From assembly GCF_001719045.1 (NCBI RefSeq), contig NZ_CP015423.1:5692001-5756000 (forward strand): 64,000 nucleotides of DNA, in the 5' to 3' direction. Of the stretch, positions 43,732 through 51,849 are shown piece by piece. The notes below the pieces were generated by a model. That model had not been told where the DNA came from, searched no databases, and saw only the letters and a program-made list of their open reading frames with translations. A program made the position numbers and the translations under genes. Position 1 is the stretch's first letter. The number at the start of each line of letters is the position of its first letter. This DNA comes from Paenibacillus polymyxa. Its GTDB lineage: Bacteria; Bacillota; Bacilli; Paenibacillales; Paenibacillaceae.

Positions 43732-44541
43732 TCAGCCCCCCAATCCGAGATACTTCTTCATTCCGGCGCGCCATACGATCCGTGAAAAGGCAAGCAGCGC
43801 GATCATCCAGAAGAACTGCATCCCGATTCCTTGTACTGCCTCGTCCATTGACAATCTGCCATTAATAACATTCGCAGGAAAATGGATCGTATACTTGAAT
43901 GGCAAGTAGTCTAAAATCTTATTTATGGTCTTACCAAACACCTCAATCGGAAAAACACCACCACTTAAAATGATGACAAATAAGCCGGTCATTTCAAAAA
44001 AATAGGAGATTTCAGACAATATAAATGCAACAGCCGCGAGCGTATAAGAGATAAGAAAGTTTAACAACAAAGACATGACCATTGACACCATAAAGAGTAG
44101 AATATGTGCCAAGGGAATCCGTATACCATAAGTTCCGGTCAAGTAAACGAGTGTAAACAGCAAGATACATAGCATGGCTGAAAAAAAGAAAATCTTTTGC
44201 CCCAGCATAGTAAATAGCTTCAGAGCGAAAAAACTGACCGGTTGAACCAAATATTTATTCAACCCACCATCCTTGATCTCGGTGGCCACGTTTTGACCTA
44301 TATCCGTTGTCACAATTTTCGTCACGATGGCTGCCGTTATCGTGTATAAAACCATTTGGCCATAGGTATATCCGAAAAATTCCGACGATTCCGATCTTCC
44401 ATAGACCGCTGACCAAATATAATATTGGATCAGAATCGGAAAGAATGCACTGATCAAGGAAAAGAGAAAGTCAAATCGATATTCGAGTGAAGACTGAACG
44501 CCTAACTGGAACACGCGTCCGTATTTGGGAAAGGCACTCAT
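43732..44541 (-). CDS. ABC-2 family exporter permease (COG4587 type)
   Basis: A 269-aa membrane protein: FQLGVQSSLEYRFDFLFSLISAFFPILIQYYIWSAVY, FFGYTYGQMVLYTITAAIVTKIVTTDIGQNVATEIKDGGLNKYLVQPVSFFALKLFTMLGQK (the family's G.L..yLl.Pvs motif) and further helices up to residue 265. The ATG overlaps the ATPase stop (ATGA). It is the second half of the exporter channel. Confidence 0.88.
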   Translation of the reverse strand: MSAFPKYGRVFQLGVQSSLEYRFDFLFSLISAFFPILIQYYIWSAVYGRSESSEFFGYTYGQMVLYTITAAIVTKIVTTDIGQNVATEIKDGGLNKYLVQPVSFFALKLFTMLGQKIFFFSAMLCILLFTLVYLTGTYGIRIPLAHILLFMVSMVMSLLLNFLISYTLAAVAFILSEISYFFEMTGLFVIILSGGVFPIEVFGKTINKILDYLPFKYTIHFPANVINGRLSMDEAVQGIGMQFFWMIALLAFSRIVWRAGMKKYLGLGG

Positions 44542-45527
44542 CCGGATACCCGATCATCCCGCTGATACAAGGATACAACGACTTCCTCGATAGGAATATC
44601 TTCGATCGTAATATCTTCAATCGGGTAGTGTTCAAGCAAATCCCTGGAAGCCATGCTAATGCGCTCCTTACTTATCTCCAGCGTGGCATGAAATCCGTCC
44701 GATTGACGCACCTTCCCGTACAACTGCAGCTGTCCAGTCGCTACGTGTTGCTTAAATTTTAACTGTATGATTTTCGTGTCGTTCAAAACATCGTCGATTC
44801 GCTTCAGATCCCCGTCGAAGACGAGCCTGCCATCATTAATAATGATCGTCCGCTTGCACAGATCCTCGATGTCCTTCATGTAATGACTTGTCAAAATAAT
44901 CGTTGTCCTATGCTGTTCATTGTAATACTTCAAAAACTCCCGCACCTTTTTCTGTGTAACAATATCGAGCCCGATCGTCGGCTCATCCAGGAAAAGCAGT
45001 TTCGGTTTATGAATAAGCGCCGCAAGGAGCTCCATCTTCATACGCTCACCTAGCGATAAACGCCTTACCTGAACATTCATAATGTGCTTGACGTCCAACA
45101 GTTCGATGAGTTCATTCAGTGTTTGTTTGTAATGCCGATCGTCAACCTGATAGATATATTTGTTTAGCAAAATGGATTCCGCCGCAGGCAAGTCAACCCA
45201 TAGTTGGCTCTTCTGCCCCATTACAATAGCGAACTGCTTCTTGAATTCCTTATTTCGCTCATAAGGCTTGAAGCCCAGTACAGTAAGTTCGCCGTTAGTT
45301 GGATGTAAGATGCCAGAGAGCATCTTTAGCGTCGTCGTTTTGCCTGCCCCATTAGGCCCAAGGAAAGCAACCATTTCCCCCTCTTCGATCGAAAAGGAGA
45401 TATTTTTCACCGCTTCCTTCGTCAAACTTTTCCGATAAAAGAGGTTTTTAATGGAATGAAGCATTCCGACCTCTTTGGTGTAATAGGTGAAGTTTTTAGC
45501 TAACTGCACCACATGGATCGCTGTCAA
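44538..45527 (-). CDS. ABC-2 family exporter ATP-binding protein
   Basis: A 329-aa ATPase: Walker A LGPNGAGKTTTLKML (about 54-68), Q-loop in VMGQKSQLWVDLP, signature LSLGERMKMELLAALIHKPKLLFLDEPTIGLDIV (signature plus Walker B and D-loop), H-loop LTSHYMKDIEDLC. The long C-terminal tail after residue 240 is typical of the COG4586 NatA-like group. It stands before its two permease genes and 50 bases after the radical SAM gene. Confidence 0.92.
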   Translation of the reverse strand: MTAIHVVQLAKNFTYYTKEVGMLHSIKNLFYRKSLTKEAVKNISFSIEEGEMVAFLGPNGAGKTTTLKMLSGILHPTNGELTVLGFKPYERNKEFKKQFAIVMGQKSQLWVDLPAAESILLNKYIYQVDDRHYKQTLNELIELLDVKHIMNVQVRRLSLGERMKMELLAALIHKPKLLFLDEPTIGLDIVTQKKVREFLKYYNEQHRTTIILTSHYMKDIEDLCKRTIIINDGRLVFDGDLKRIDDVLNDTKIIQLKFKQHVATGQLQLYGKVRQSDGFHATLEISKERISMASRDLLEHYPIEDITIEDIPIEEVVVSLYQRDDRVSG

Positions 45528-45577
45528 TTGCGCTCCTCCTTAACAATTAAATCGAACTAGAAGGTGGACGATAACGT

Positions 45578-46747
45578 TTACCGGCCATAATGATAAAGTA
45601 ACCCGCATCGGGAACAGACCGGCATCAGTCCGCAAGCTAATACCTCTCGGTGTTTGGCAAAATTTTCCCCCTTCCAAACCTCCTTCACATCCACATCACT
45701 AATGTTGCCGACCGCCATCTCAGGAAAGAACTTGCACGGAGTGACGTTTCCGCTCGGCAATACGTCCATTCGGGTGGAGATCGCCAAGCATTCCTTCCGC
45801 TTCATCCCGGTCCTCTGCACGCCAGTGACAAAATCCTCTATCTCGTCTTGCTCCAATGCGGGCATAAATCGAACCCGGCTTCCCCATGTTTGCTCGGAGA
45901 TGCGGAGAACCTCCTCCTTGAGTGCCCCCACCTTCTCGCCGGAGATATGATAAGTGAATGAATTCCAACTGCAGCTACCCTGACGGATTGGATCCAGCCA
46001 GTCAAACTCTTTGATGAAGAAATTGTCCATCTCCTGAGCAGACTCAGGTGCGATATACCACGGATATACAAAGTAGACCGAATCCACGCCCAGCTCCTCG
46101 AAAAACTTCATAAAATCAAACATTTTGGGAATCATGAGATCATTCATCGTCAAGCTGACGGATACTCTGCCCTTGAAAATGCCCTGACGCTGCAACTCCA
46201 GCAGACGTTCTATGGCACTAACCACCTTTTTGTAGGTTCCTCTGCCCCTAATCGCGTCGTTCTCAGCCTCGAATCCCTCCAGACTGGCTAGTACGACAAG
46301 TCCCTCACCGATCTTAAGCAGTGAATCTAACTTTTCCTCCAGAAGAATCGCGTTTGTACAAATCGTCGTCGTTCGCTGATCGCGTTCCAGCAGATTCGCA
46401 ATCTGATCGAACTTGCTATGGTACAACGGCTCTCCGCCCCAAAGATAAACTTTCGACTTCTTCTCATGGGTGAAGGCAAGGAGCTTATCGACCAACGCGA
46501 CATCAATTTCTTTACCTTGCTCCTCCTTGGACATGTCCCAGTGAAAGCCGTCCGCGTTCCACTCGTAGCAATGCTTGCAACGCAAGTTGCACCCGTTGTT
46601 CAGCTTGATCCCGATATCTTCCGGGATCTCCATCGCATAGCGACTATCGGTCGCTCGAAGCCGACTGACCCGGGACATATTCATTATTGTACGCTTCAGA
46701 TCGTTAAACACACGCTCATCAAACTTCCGACTCGTTTTGGGTTGCAT
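45578..46747 (-). CDS. Radical SAM-SPASM enzyme
   Basis: A 389-aa protein. The radical SAM cluster motif CNLRCKHC (about 53-60) and WGGEPLY (SAM-binding GGE) are clear. The C-terminal SPASM region has CLAISTRMDVLPSGNVTPCKFFPEMAVGNI and a late pair CGLMPVCSRCGLLY, enough cysteines for one or two auxiliary Fe-S clusters. SPASM enzymes modify RiPP peptides (sactipeptides, PqqE-like) but also sugars (BtrN in butirosin, a dehydrogenase of an aminocyclitol). No precursor peptide is visible, so a sugar or carrier-bound substrate is favoured. RBS GGAGGTG. It overlaps the glycosyltransferase gene by 29 bases. Confidence 0.9.
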   Translation of the reverse strand: MQPKTSRKFDERVFNDLKRTIMNMSRVSRLRATDSRYAMEIPEDIGIKLNNGCNLRCKHCYEWNADGFHWDMSKEEQGKEIDVALVDKLLAFTHEKKSKVYLWGGEPLYHSKFDQIANLLERDQRTTTICTNAILLEEKLDSLLKIGEGLVVLASLEGFEAENDAIRGRGTYKKVVSAIERLLELQRQGIFKGRVSVSLTMNDLMIPKMFDFMKFFEELGVDSVYFVYPWYIAPESAQEMDNFFIKEFDWLDPIRQGSCSWNSFTYHISGEKVGALKEEVLRISEQTWGSRVRFMPALEQDEIEDFVTGVQRTGMKRKECLAISTRMDVLPSGNVTPCKFFPEMAVGNISDVDVKEVWKGENFAKHREVLACGLMPVCSRCGLLYHYGR

Positions 46748-47828
46748 AATTTACACCTCCATAAGTTTTGCAATGTTCGCGGGCATGTAGTAGGTTACAA
46801 TGAGCACGTTCCAATATCTCGATGTTGAACCCCTGCATCTTCCAATCCGTAAAGGACACGCCAAATCCTTGCTTAATCCAATATTCAGCATTGGCGGTTT
46901 CGTGTCTTCCAAAGGGCTCAAGAAAAACCATAGGCGTCGCAGCGGCGAACGATTCCATCAAGGAATAGCCACCCGGCTTACTTACAATGGCTGTGCAACG
47001 GCGAATTCGTTCAAACAGCAGGGGAACAGTTCCGCTGTCTAAGTAAATGGGAGTCTCTCCATGTTGGATCTGAGCAAATGGAGGAAAACCGAACTCCCCT
47101 CGTCTATTCCTCAGCCACGGACTCCACGAGGGGTCGTTCCGATAATAGCAAATGCGTGGATCAGGCTGGATATCCTCGTCAAAATAAGCCAGAACATCCA
47201 GCTCCATACCGCCTTCAAGCAGGTCTCTAACAGCCTGCGGGTAGGTCCCAATCCCCCAGCCGCCACCATGGACCACCATTCTCTCTTCTCGCTGGCGAAA
47301 CGGGATCGGTGCTTCGTCCGTCATCGGAAGTTGTAATTCAAAACGCTTCTTGGTCGGTTCGTAAAACCAAATGTGGTTGTACCGCTCGCTTCGAGATCCA
47401 TAGACCAAATAAGATGGCGAAAGCGTAGCATCGAGATGAAGCATGTCGACCTCGAGCCGAGTTCCAACAAACCGTTCATATTGTTCCAAAATCGGGATCC
47501 AGAACCCAGTCAACGCAATGAACGACGTCCGGCGCTCACGGGACCAATCTTCCAGCAGCAGCTGTACCTTGGTGGGATCCAGGCAATCTGAAATATCGCG
47601 AGCCAACTCCACACTCTTCCGAGCGATAGCGAAATTATCATGAAAGGCTTTACGATAAGCCGGCACTTTGTTCTTTAAGCCGTCGACATACACATTTTCG
47701 AGCACACAGACTTCGTTTGAAATGCCGGAACACTCCAGGTAAATGCCTAGCTGTACGGCGGGCATGTACACACCTAGTGAGTTACCGGATCCAAGTATAG
47801 TGACACAAGGCTTCAAATGACTATCCAT
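46719..47828 (-). CDS. GT-B glycosyltransferase, MurG/GT28-like
   Basis: A 369-aa protein: VTILGSGNSLGVYMPAVQLGIYLE at the N-terminus (glycine-rich GT-B loop), VVHGGGWGIGTYPQAVRDLLEGGMELDVLAYFDE at the start of the second domain and SKPGGYSLMESFAAATPMVFLEPFGRHETANAEYWIKQGFG (the nucleotide-sugar site of GT28, S.PGg.s..E....tP.v..p....e..NA). A UDP-GlcNAc-type donor is plausible because a PIG-L deacetylase is in the cluster. The ATG at 47828 overlaps the ATP-grasp stop (ATGGATAG) and has GGGAGGC 7 bases ahead. The longer frame start at 47852 is less likely. Confidence 0.8.
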   Translation of the reverse strand: MDSHLKPCVTILGSGNSLGVYMPAVQLGIYLECSGISNEVCVLENVYVDGLKNKVPAYRKAFHDNFAIARKSVELARDISDCLDPTKVQLLLEDWSRERRTSFIALTGFWIPILEQYERFVGTRLEVDMLHLDATLSPSYLVYGSRSERYNHIWFYEPTKKRFELQLPMTDEAPIPFRQREERMVVHGGGWGIGTYPQAVRDLLEGGMELDVLAYFDEDIQPDPRICYYRNDPSWSPWLRNRRGEFGFPPFAQIQHGETPIYLDSGTVPLLFERIRRCTAIVSKPGGYSLMESFAAATPMVFLEPFGRHETANAEYWIKQGFGVSFTDWKMQGFNIEILERAHCNLLHAREHCKTYGGVNYATQNESEV

Positions 47829-49136
47829 ACCACTTGCCTCCCTGGACTTCAAAACGTTCCTTTAGCTTGTCGATTAAACTTTTCTGCTCCTGCACATCTC
47901 GCGCGATTACAAACAGATAAAGCCTGCCCTTGATGAAACTGCCTTCGCTTAATGTCTGTGGGTAATCTGATTCCCCATAGCCAGCAAACATGCACGCCGG
48001 GGAAAGCGGAATGATGCCCTCACCGGTATGATTAGGGTATAAAACGCCGTCATCATCCAGCTGTCGCAGCCACTCCCCGTAATCAAACCGATGGCGACTG
48101 CCTACCGTTCGGAACGTAAATGTCCCGTGCTTCCCATTTTCCAGCCGTTCGCCCAGTCGATGACTGACCAGTCCCATCGATTGACGGGCGTTGATTTCTA
48201 CAATCGGCACGATTGTCCCGTCCTTTAGTATCATGGAGTCAACACAAACATGGCCGAAGTACCTGTCCTTGTATAGTGAGGAAGCAAGCTTCTCAATGAC
48301 ATCGAAATAACCGTTCCGTATTAGCGAATGACTGTTCTCCTCCTGCATCGCTTGTGACCCCACATAAGCAAACTGTCGATTGATGATTTGCTGCAAGCCG
48401 ACGATCTGGTACGACCCGCTCTCATCAATTGAAAATTGGCAGGAAAAATCATATTCCACGTCAAGGAACGGCTCGACAAGAAACGCCGTTGAGGAACCAG
48501 CTTGCTCTTGTTTGCGCAAATAGCTTACTACACGTTCCAAAGAGGATAGGTTTTTAAACAGCATATTGCCTTTTCCAGCTACGCCAAAGGGTCTTTTAAC
48601 AGGACCCCATTCGACAACCCCATAAGCTCTAGCCCTACTGCAGCCAATTCATCCACGCTGAACACTGGCTGGCTATAGGAGCTGCCCAAAAGTCTCTTAG
48701 CAAGATCGGCGGAATACAACTTAGAATTTACTCGTTTAACGTCTTGAAGGGTGGGCAGCTTGTTCGAATAGTTGTACCTGTCGAGAAGCTCGTGAACGTA
48801 AGGTACGACTGAAAAGGGAGTCATTTCACTAAACTGCTTCAGCCGCTCGTCGGTCTCTGGAACTTCGTACAGAGCGCGAAATAGATTTGGTTCATGGCTT
48901 GGGACATTCGCACTAAGCTGTGTAAAATGAAAGCCGATGTGCGCCAAATAATCCATGTGCGCCTCATCCATCTCAAAGCGGGTCAACAGTGTGTCCTCCG
49001 GGCCGCATAAGGAAGCCAGCAATTCATCCATAGCCATTACCACCCGCGACCGTGAAGGATCAGGAATAAAAGGCAACCTGCTACTCCCTTCTTCACGCCA
49101 ATAGGTTTCCGAATCAAAGGTGCTGGCAACCAACAT
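47821..49136 (-). CDS. ATP-grasp carboxylate ligase, split by a one-base frameshift
   Basis: Two frames (49136-48579 and 48564-47821) make one ATP-grasp enzyme of about 438 aa. Frame 1 ends GLSNGVLLKDPLA-stop. In the -1 frame the same DNA reads FGVAGKGNMLFKNLSSLE, which completes the glycine-rich ATP loop K-x-P-F-G-V-A-G-K-G. Frame 2 continues with FLVEPFLDVEYDFSCQF, YFGHVCVDSMILKDGTIVPIVEINARQSMGLVSHRL (the metal-binding E-I-N-A-R). One missing T in CCTTTGG, or a -1 slip at TTAAAAG, would restore it. ATP-grasp ligases load amino acids on carrier proteins (BtrJ in butirosin) or form amides. An inactive gene, sequencing error or recoding are all possible. Confidence 0.78.
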
Positions 49137-49137
49137 A

Positions 49138-49386
49138 CTACCCGACCTCTTGATTCATGCCTTTTAGGAATGCCATGAAGGCACCGATTGAGCGCAGACA
49201 AGCCAAGTCCAGGTCCTCGTAAACGATCTCCACCCCAAAAGCATCTTCAACTCCGAGAATAAACGTTATCATCTGTAGGGAATCTAACTCGACGTCGTTA
49301 ATCAGGTCGCTCTCCATTGTGAGAGTTTCACGAAGCGAGTCATCCTCGAGCACAGTTGCAATGATATTTTTTAATGTTTCAAACAT
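49138..49386 (-). CDS. Acyl carrier protein 1
   Basis: An 82-aa acidic helical protein. The phosphopantetheine Ser lies in DVELDSLQMITFILGVEDAFGVEIVYEDLD, the usual D-S-L motif at the start of helix II. The start MFETLK is chosen because AAAGG is 9 bases ahead; a longer frame (49434) would place the RBS inside the gene. It is two bases from the ATP-grasp gene, which suggests it is the ligase's substrate carrier. Its promoter faces the deacetylase promoter. Confidence 0.9.
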   Translation of the reverse strand: MFETLKNIIATVLEDDSLRETLTMESDLINDVELDSLQMITFILGVEDAFGVEIVYEDLDLACLRSIGAFMAFLKGMNQEVG

Positions 49387-49500
49387 AAACGTCATCCTTT
49401 CAAGTTGTATTTTAGATTTTTTATTTAATTCCAAAAAAAATAAATAAAAGGTATAATAGTAATATATTTCTTATCACTGTTAAAGGGAGGGCTTGAACCC
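49387..49500. promoter_or_regulatory. Divergent promoter region of the cluster
   Basis: An A/T-rich region between ACP 1 (leftward) and the deacetylase (rightward). TATAAT at 49452-49457 is a good -10 for the rightward gene, with no strong -35. I see no clear operator. Confidence 0.5.
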
Positions 49501-50346
49501 TTGAATAACCACTGTCTGTTTGTCTCCGCCCATCTGGACGATGCTATTATTTCTTGCGGCGATTATATCGATTTGCTTGTTCGTGCTGGCTATCATGTGA
49601 CCATAGCAACTGTTTTCACTGGTACTGGCACAGATCTATCCCTACTTGCTCGCATCCTGCACAAAAAGTTCGGACTAAGCTCCGACGTGATGAAGGTACG
49701 GCGAGAAGAGGACATTAGTGCATGTGATCTTCTCGATGTGGACACGATTCATCTGAACATGCAGGAATGTATCTATCGTAAAGATCGCAGCGGTGCCCCC
49801 TCATATGAAAAGCTGGACGATCTGTTCCGTAGTGACTACGAGACCGAGCTGGACGTGATTTCTGAGGCAACAAAAGTTCTTTTGACACGACTCTGTCTTA
49901 CAGACTACGATCATATTTATATTCCGCTTGCAATCGGAAGACATGTGGATCACGGTATCGTGCGGGTTGCGGCCGAACAGGCTGTACGAAGTATTAGTGA
50001 TCTGGAAGTCTCTGCCCGTTTGATTTACTACGAAGATCTACCGTATTTAAACTATGGTCAAGATATAAAATGGGAAATTGACCTAGCTCGGAATCTACAT
50101 CCAGTCTACATTTCACTTCCCAAGTGCAGTTTGAAACAGAAGACTGCGGCCATCCTGGAATACCGCTCCCAGATCCGTCTATTATGGCACTCCCGATGGG
50201 AGATGCTTAGACAAGTGATTCAACATGCGCATTCGTGCCGTCCGCCAGAGCATCAGCCTGATCCAAACTCATATTGCTTCAGACTGCATGTTGTGAGTGT
50301 GCATGATCAAGTACCGCTTGCTATAAGCGTTCCTGGTAACTTTTAA
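49501..50346 (+). CDS. PIG-L/LmbE-type N-acetyl-sugar deacetylase
   Basis: A 281-aa zinc hydrolase starting at TTG with AAAGGGAGG 10 bases ahead. The zinc motif is SAHLDDAIISCG (A-H-x-D-D, with Leu for the usual Pro) and the second His pair is GRHVDHGIVR. The family removes acetyl from GlcNAc-type sugars (MshB, BshB, BtrD). In this cluster it would free an amine on a sugar attached by the GT28-like enzyme. It is the only gene of the cluster on the plus strand, and its end overlaps the end of ACP 2 by 26 bases. Confidence 0.9.
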   Translation: MNNHCLFVSAHLDDAIISCGDYIDLLVRAGYHVTIATVFTGTGTDLSLLARILHKKFGLSSDVMKVRREEDISACDLLDVDTIHLNMQECIYRKDRSGAPSYEKLDDLFRSDYETELDVISEATKVLLTRLCLTDYDHIYIPLAIGRHVDHGIVRVAAEQAVRSISDLEVSARLIYYEDLPYLNYGQDIKWEIDLARNLHPVYISLPKCSLKQKTAAILEYRSQIRLLWHSRWEMLRQVIQHAHSCRPPEHQPDPNSYCFRLHVVSVHDQVPLAISVPGNF

Positions 50347-50587
50347 TAAGATCAGCCAAGTCGCCAAGGGTTAGATGACTGCCTGCCATGTTACCTACCA
50401 GTTCGTCCGGGAGCTCTAGACCGAATTCGGTTTCGAGCTCCACGACGAATGTAATCATCTGCATAGAATTCATTTGGATCCATATCTCTTCAAGTAACGC
50501 ATTAGCGTTTATACGTTGTTTATCGTAGTCCGGAATCTTTTGATGAATAAGGTTTTGGATGCGTTCCAAACAGAGTTGTTTTCTCAA
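50321..50587 (-). CDS. Acyl carrier protein 2
   Basis: An 88-aa carrier protein: EIWIQMNSMQMITFVVELETEFGLELPDEL, with the phosphopantetheine Ser in M-N-S-M. It differs clearly from ACP 1, so the two likely carry different groups. It follows the BtrH-like gene by 2 bases (same operon) and ends inside the deacetylase gene on the other strand. Confidence 0.9.
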   Translation of the reverse strand: MRKQLCLERIQNLIHQKIPDYDKQRINANALLEEIWIQMNSMQMITFVVELETEFGLELPDELVGNMAGSHLTLGDLADLIKSYQERL

Positions 50588-50589
50588 CG

Positions 50590-51633
50590 TTAGACCTCCT
50601 CCTCTACGCCCATTGGAGTTATGTTTGACACAAGGCTCAAGTTGTAGATCATAAGTTCGATAGCCTCGCGCTCACAGGCTTGAATACGCCTAATTAACAC
50701 TTCCACTTTTTTGAGGTTATCTTCGTTTTTCGTCAGTGAATATTTGATAATCAAATTTCGCGCTAATAGAGCATCGTCGGCAATCGTCTGATAGCGAACC
50801 TTGAGCTGATTACTTTCCCCTAGAACACCAGTTTGATTCATGAAGTCAATTCGTTCCAACATCAAGATCTTGTGATCATAGATCATTTGAAACGGGCGAT
50901 TATCTTCCTCAATTTGTCCACTGCGTATGCGGGTTATATCCAAAATCAGCTCGTCATAAACACGAATTCCCCATACACATGGATTTGTTATATAACCCAA
51001 CTCTCTGTATTTGTCGGCGGGATTTTCTCCATTTAAATAGTCCTTAAGGTGCTCAATAACATAGTTTAGATTAAAGTCATAAGCTGCTCGCTCGTTGAAT
51101 TGTAACAGAGAGAGACCACCCTTCCACGCATACAACCAATCTCCATCATCATCGATTCCCTCGTAGGCACGTCTCATTTGCTCAAATGTGATTTCGTTAA
51201 ATGAGTACTTCCCCCCCGCGAATGTAAAATCGGCGATATGAAATATGTCCCTCTCCTCGTCATAACCAAAAATAAATGAGTCATGTGAAAAGAAAGATTC
51301 AATATCCAAAAACTGCGCTTGATCAAGAAGCAAATAAATATAATTATTCATGTCTATACAATCCATCAGAAAAGTACATATATCCTTGTTGAAATTTCGA
51401 ACCAACTGACGACTTAAATGTTGGCGAAGCAGCCAAGGACAAAATTCAAAGGTAGGAGTACGGTAGAAGTCCACATAGGAACTTCCCTCATTTAAGGTGA
51501 GCTGGAGAGGAATGAAATGTGTCATTATCCACGGCTTTGCTTGCGGGTAATTGGCTAGGACGGCAAACGTATTTGCCTGCCACTGCCACGAGGTGATTGC
51601 CGGATACTGCATCGGTAATATCTTGGATCGCAA
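50590..51633 (-). CDS. BtrH-like acyltransferase/cysteine-peptidase-fold protein
   Basis: A 347-aa protein: YPAITSWQWQANTFAVLANYPQAKPWI at the N-terminus, FEFCPWLLRQHLSRQLV, CTFLMDCIDMNNYIYLLLDQAQF, the S-H-D-x-F-I-F-G-Y motif (SHDSFIFGYDEERDIFHIADFTFAGGKY) and a helical C-terminal half. The Cys/His/Asp pattern resembles the N-terminal domain of butirosin BtrH, which moves an acyl group from its ACP to an aminoglycoside. Similar proteins accompany Paenibacillus NRPS and ACP clusters, as I recall. With ACP 2 two bases away, transfer of a carrier-bound acyl group to an amine is likely. First gene of its operon; RBS weak. Confidence 0.75.
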   Translation of the reverse strand: MRSKILPMQYPAITSWQWQANTFAVLANYPQAKPWIMTHFIPLQLTLNEGSSYVDFYRTPTFEFCPWLLRQHLSRQLVRNFNKDICTFLMDCIDMNNYIYLLLDQAQFLDIESFFSHDSFIFGYDEERDIFHIADFTFAGGKYSFNEITFEQMRRAYEGIDDDGDWLYAWKGGLSLLQFNERAAYDFNLNYVIEHLKDYLNGENPADKYRELGYITNPCVWGIRVYDELILDITRIRSGQIEEDNRPFQMIYDHKILMLERIDFMNQTGVLGESNQLKVRYQTIADDALLARNLIIKYSLTKNEDNLKKVEVLIRRIQACEREAIELMIYNLSLVSNITPMGVEEEV

Positions 51634-51849
51634 TTAGACACCCCCTTGGGAGAGAATTTGATTTAGTGTCAATTAGCTAAGAACTACAGACTGACAGCAC
51701 AGATAGAGTCAAACTTCCTGGACCACCGCAACGCTGTAGTCCTTATTCGTTTTAAGGAGTGATTGCTTCGTTAATTAGTTTGGGGTACCAAGTTCAGATC
51801 CGGGTGCCCAAAACCGGACTGTAACCATTTCGTCGAATCAAGCCATTGC

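Noticed and set aside
45578..46747. Radical SAM gene as sign of a sactipeptide or other RiPP cluster
   Set aside because: I found no short Cys-rich precursor ORF with an RBS nearby and no peptidase exporter; the neighbours point to sugar and carrier chemistry.
48540..48620. Programmed frameshift in the ATP-grasp gene
   Set aside because: TTAAAAG in this phase is not a standard X_XXY_YYZ heptamer and I see no downstream stimulatory structure, so I list it as a frameshift and not as recoding.
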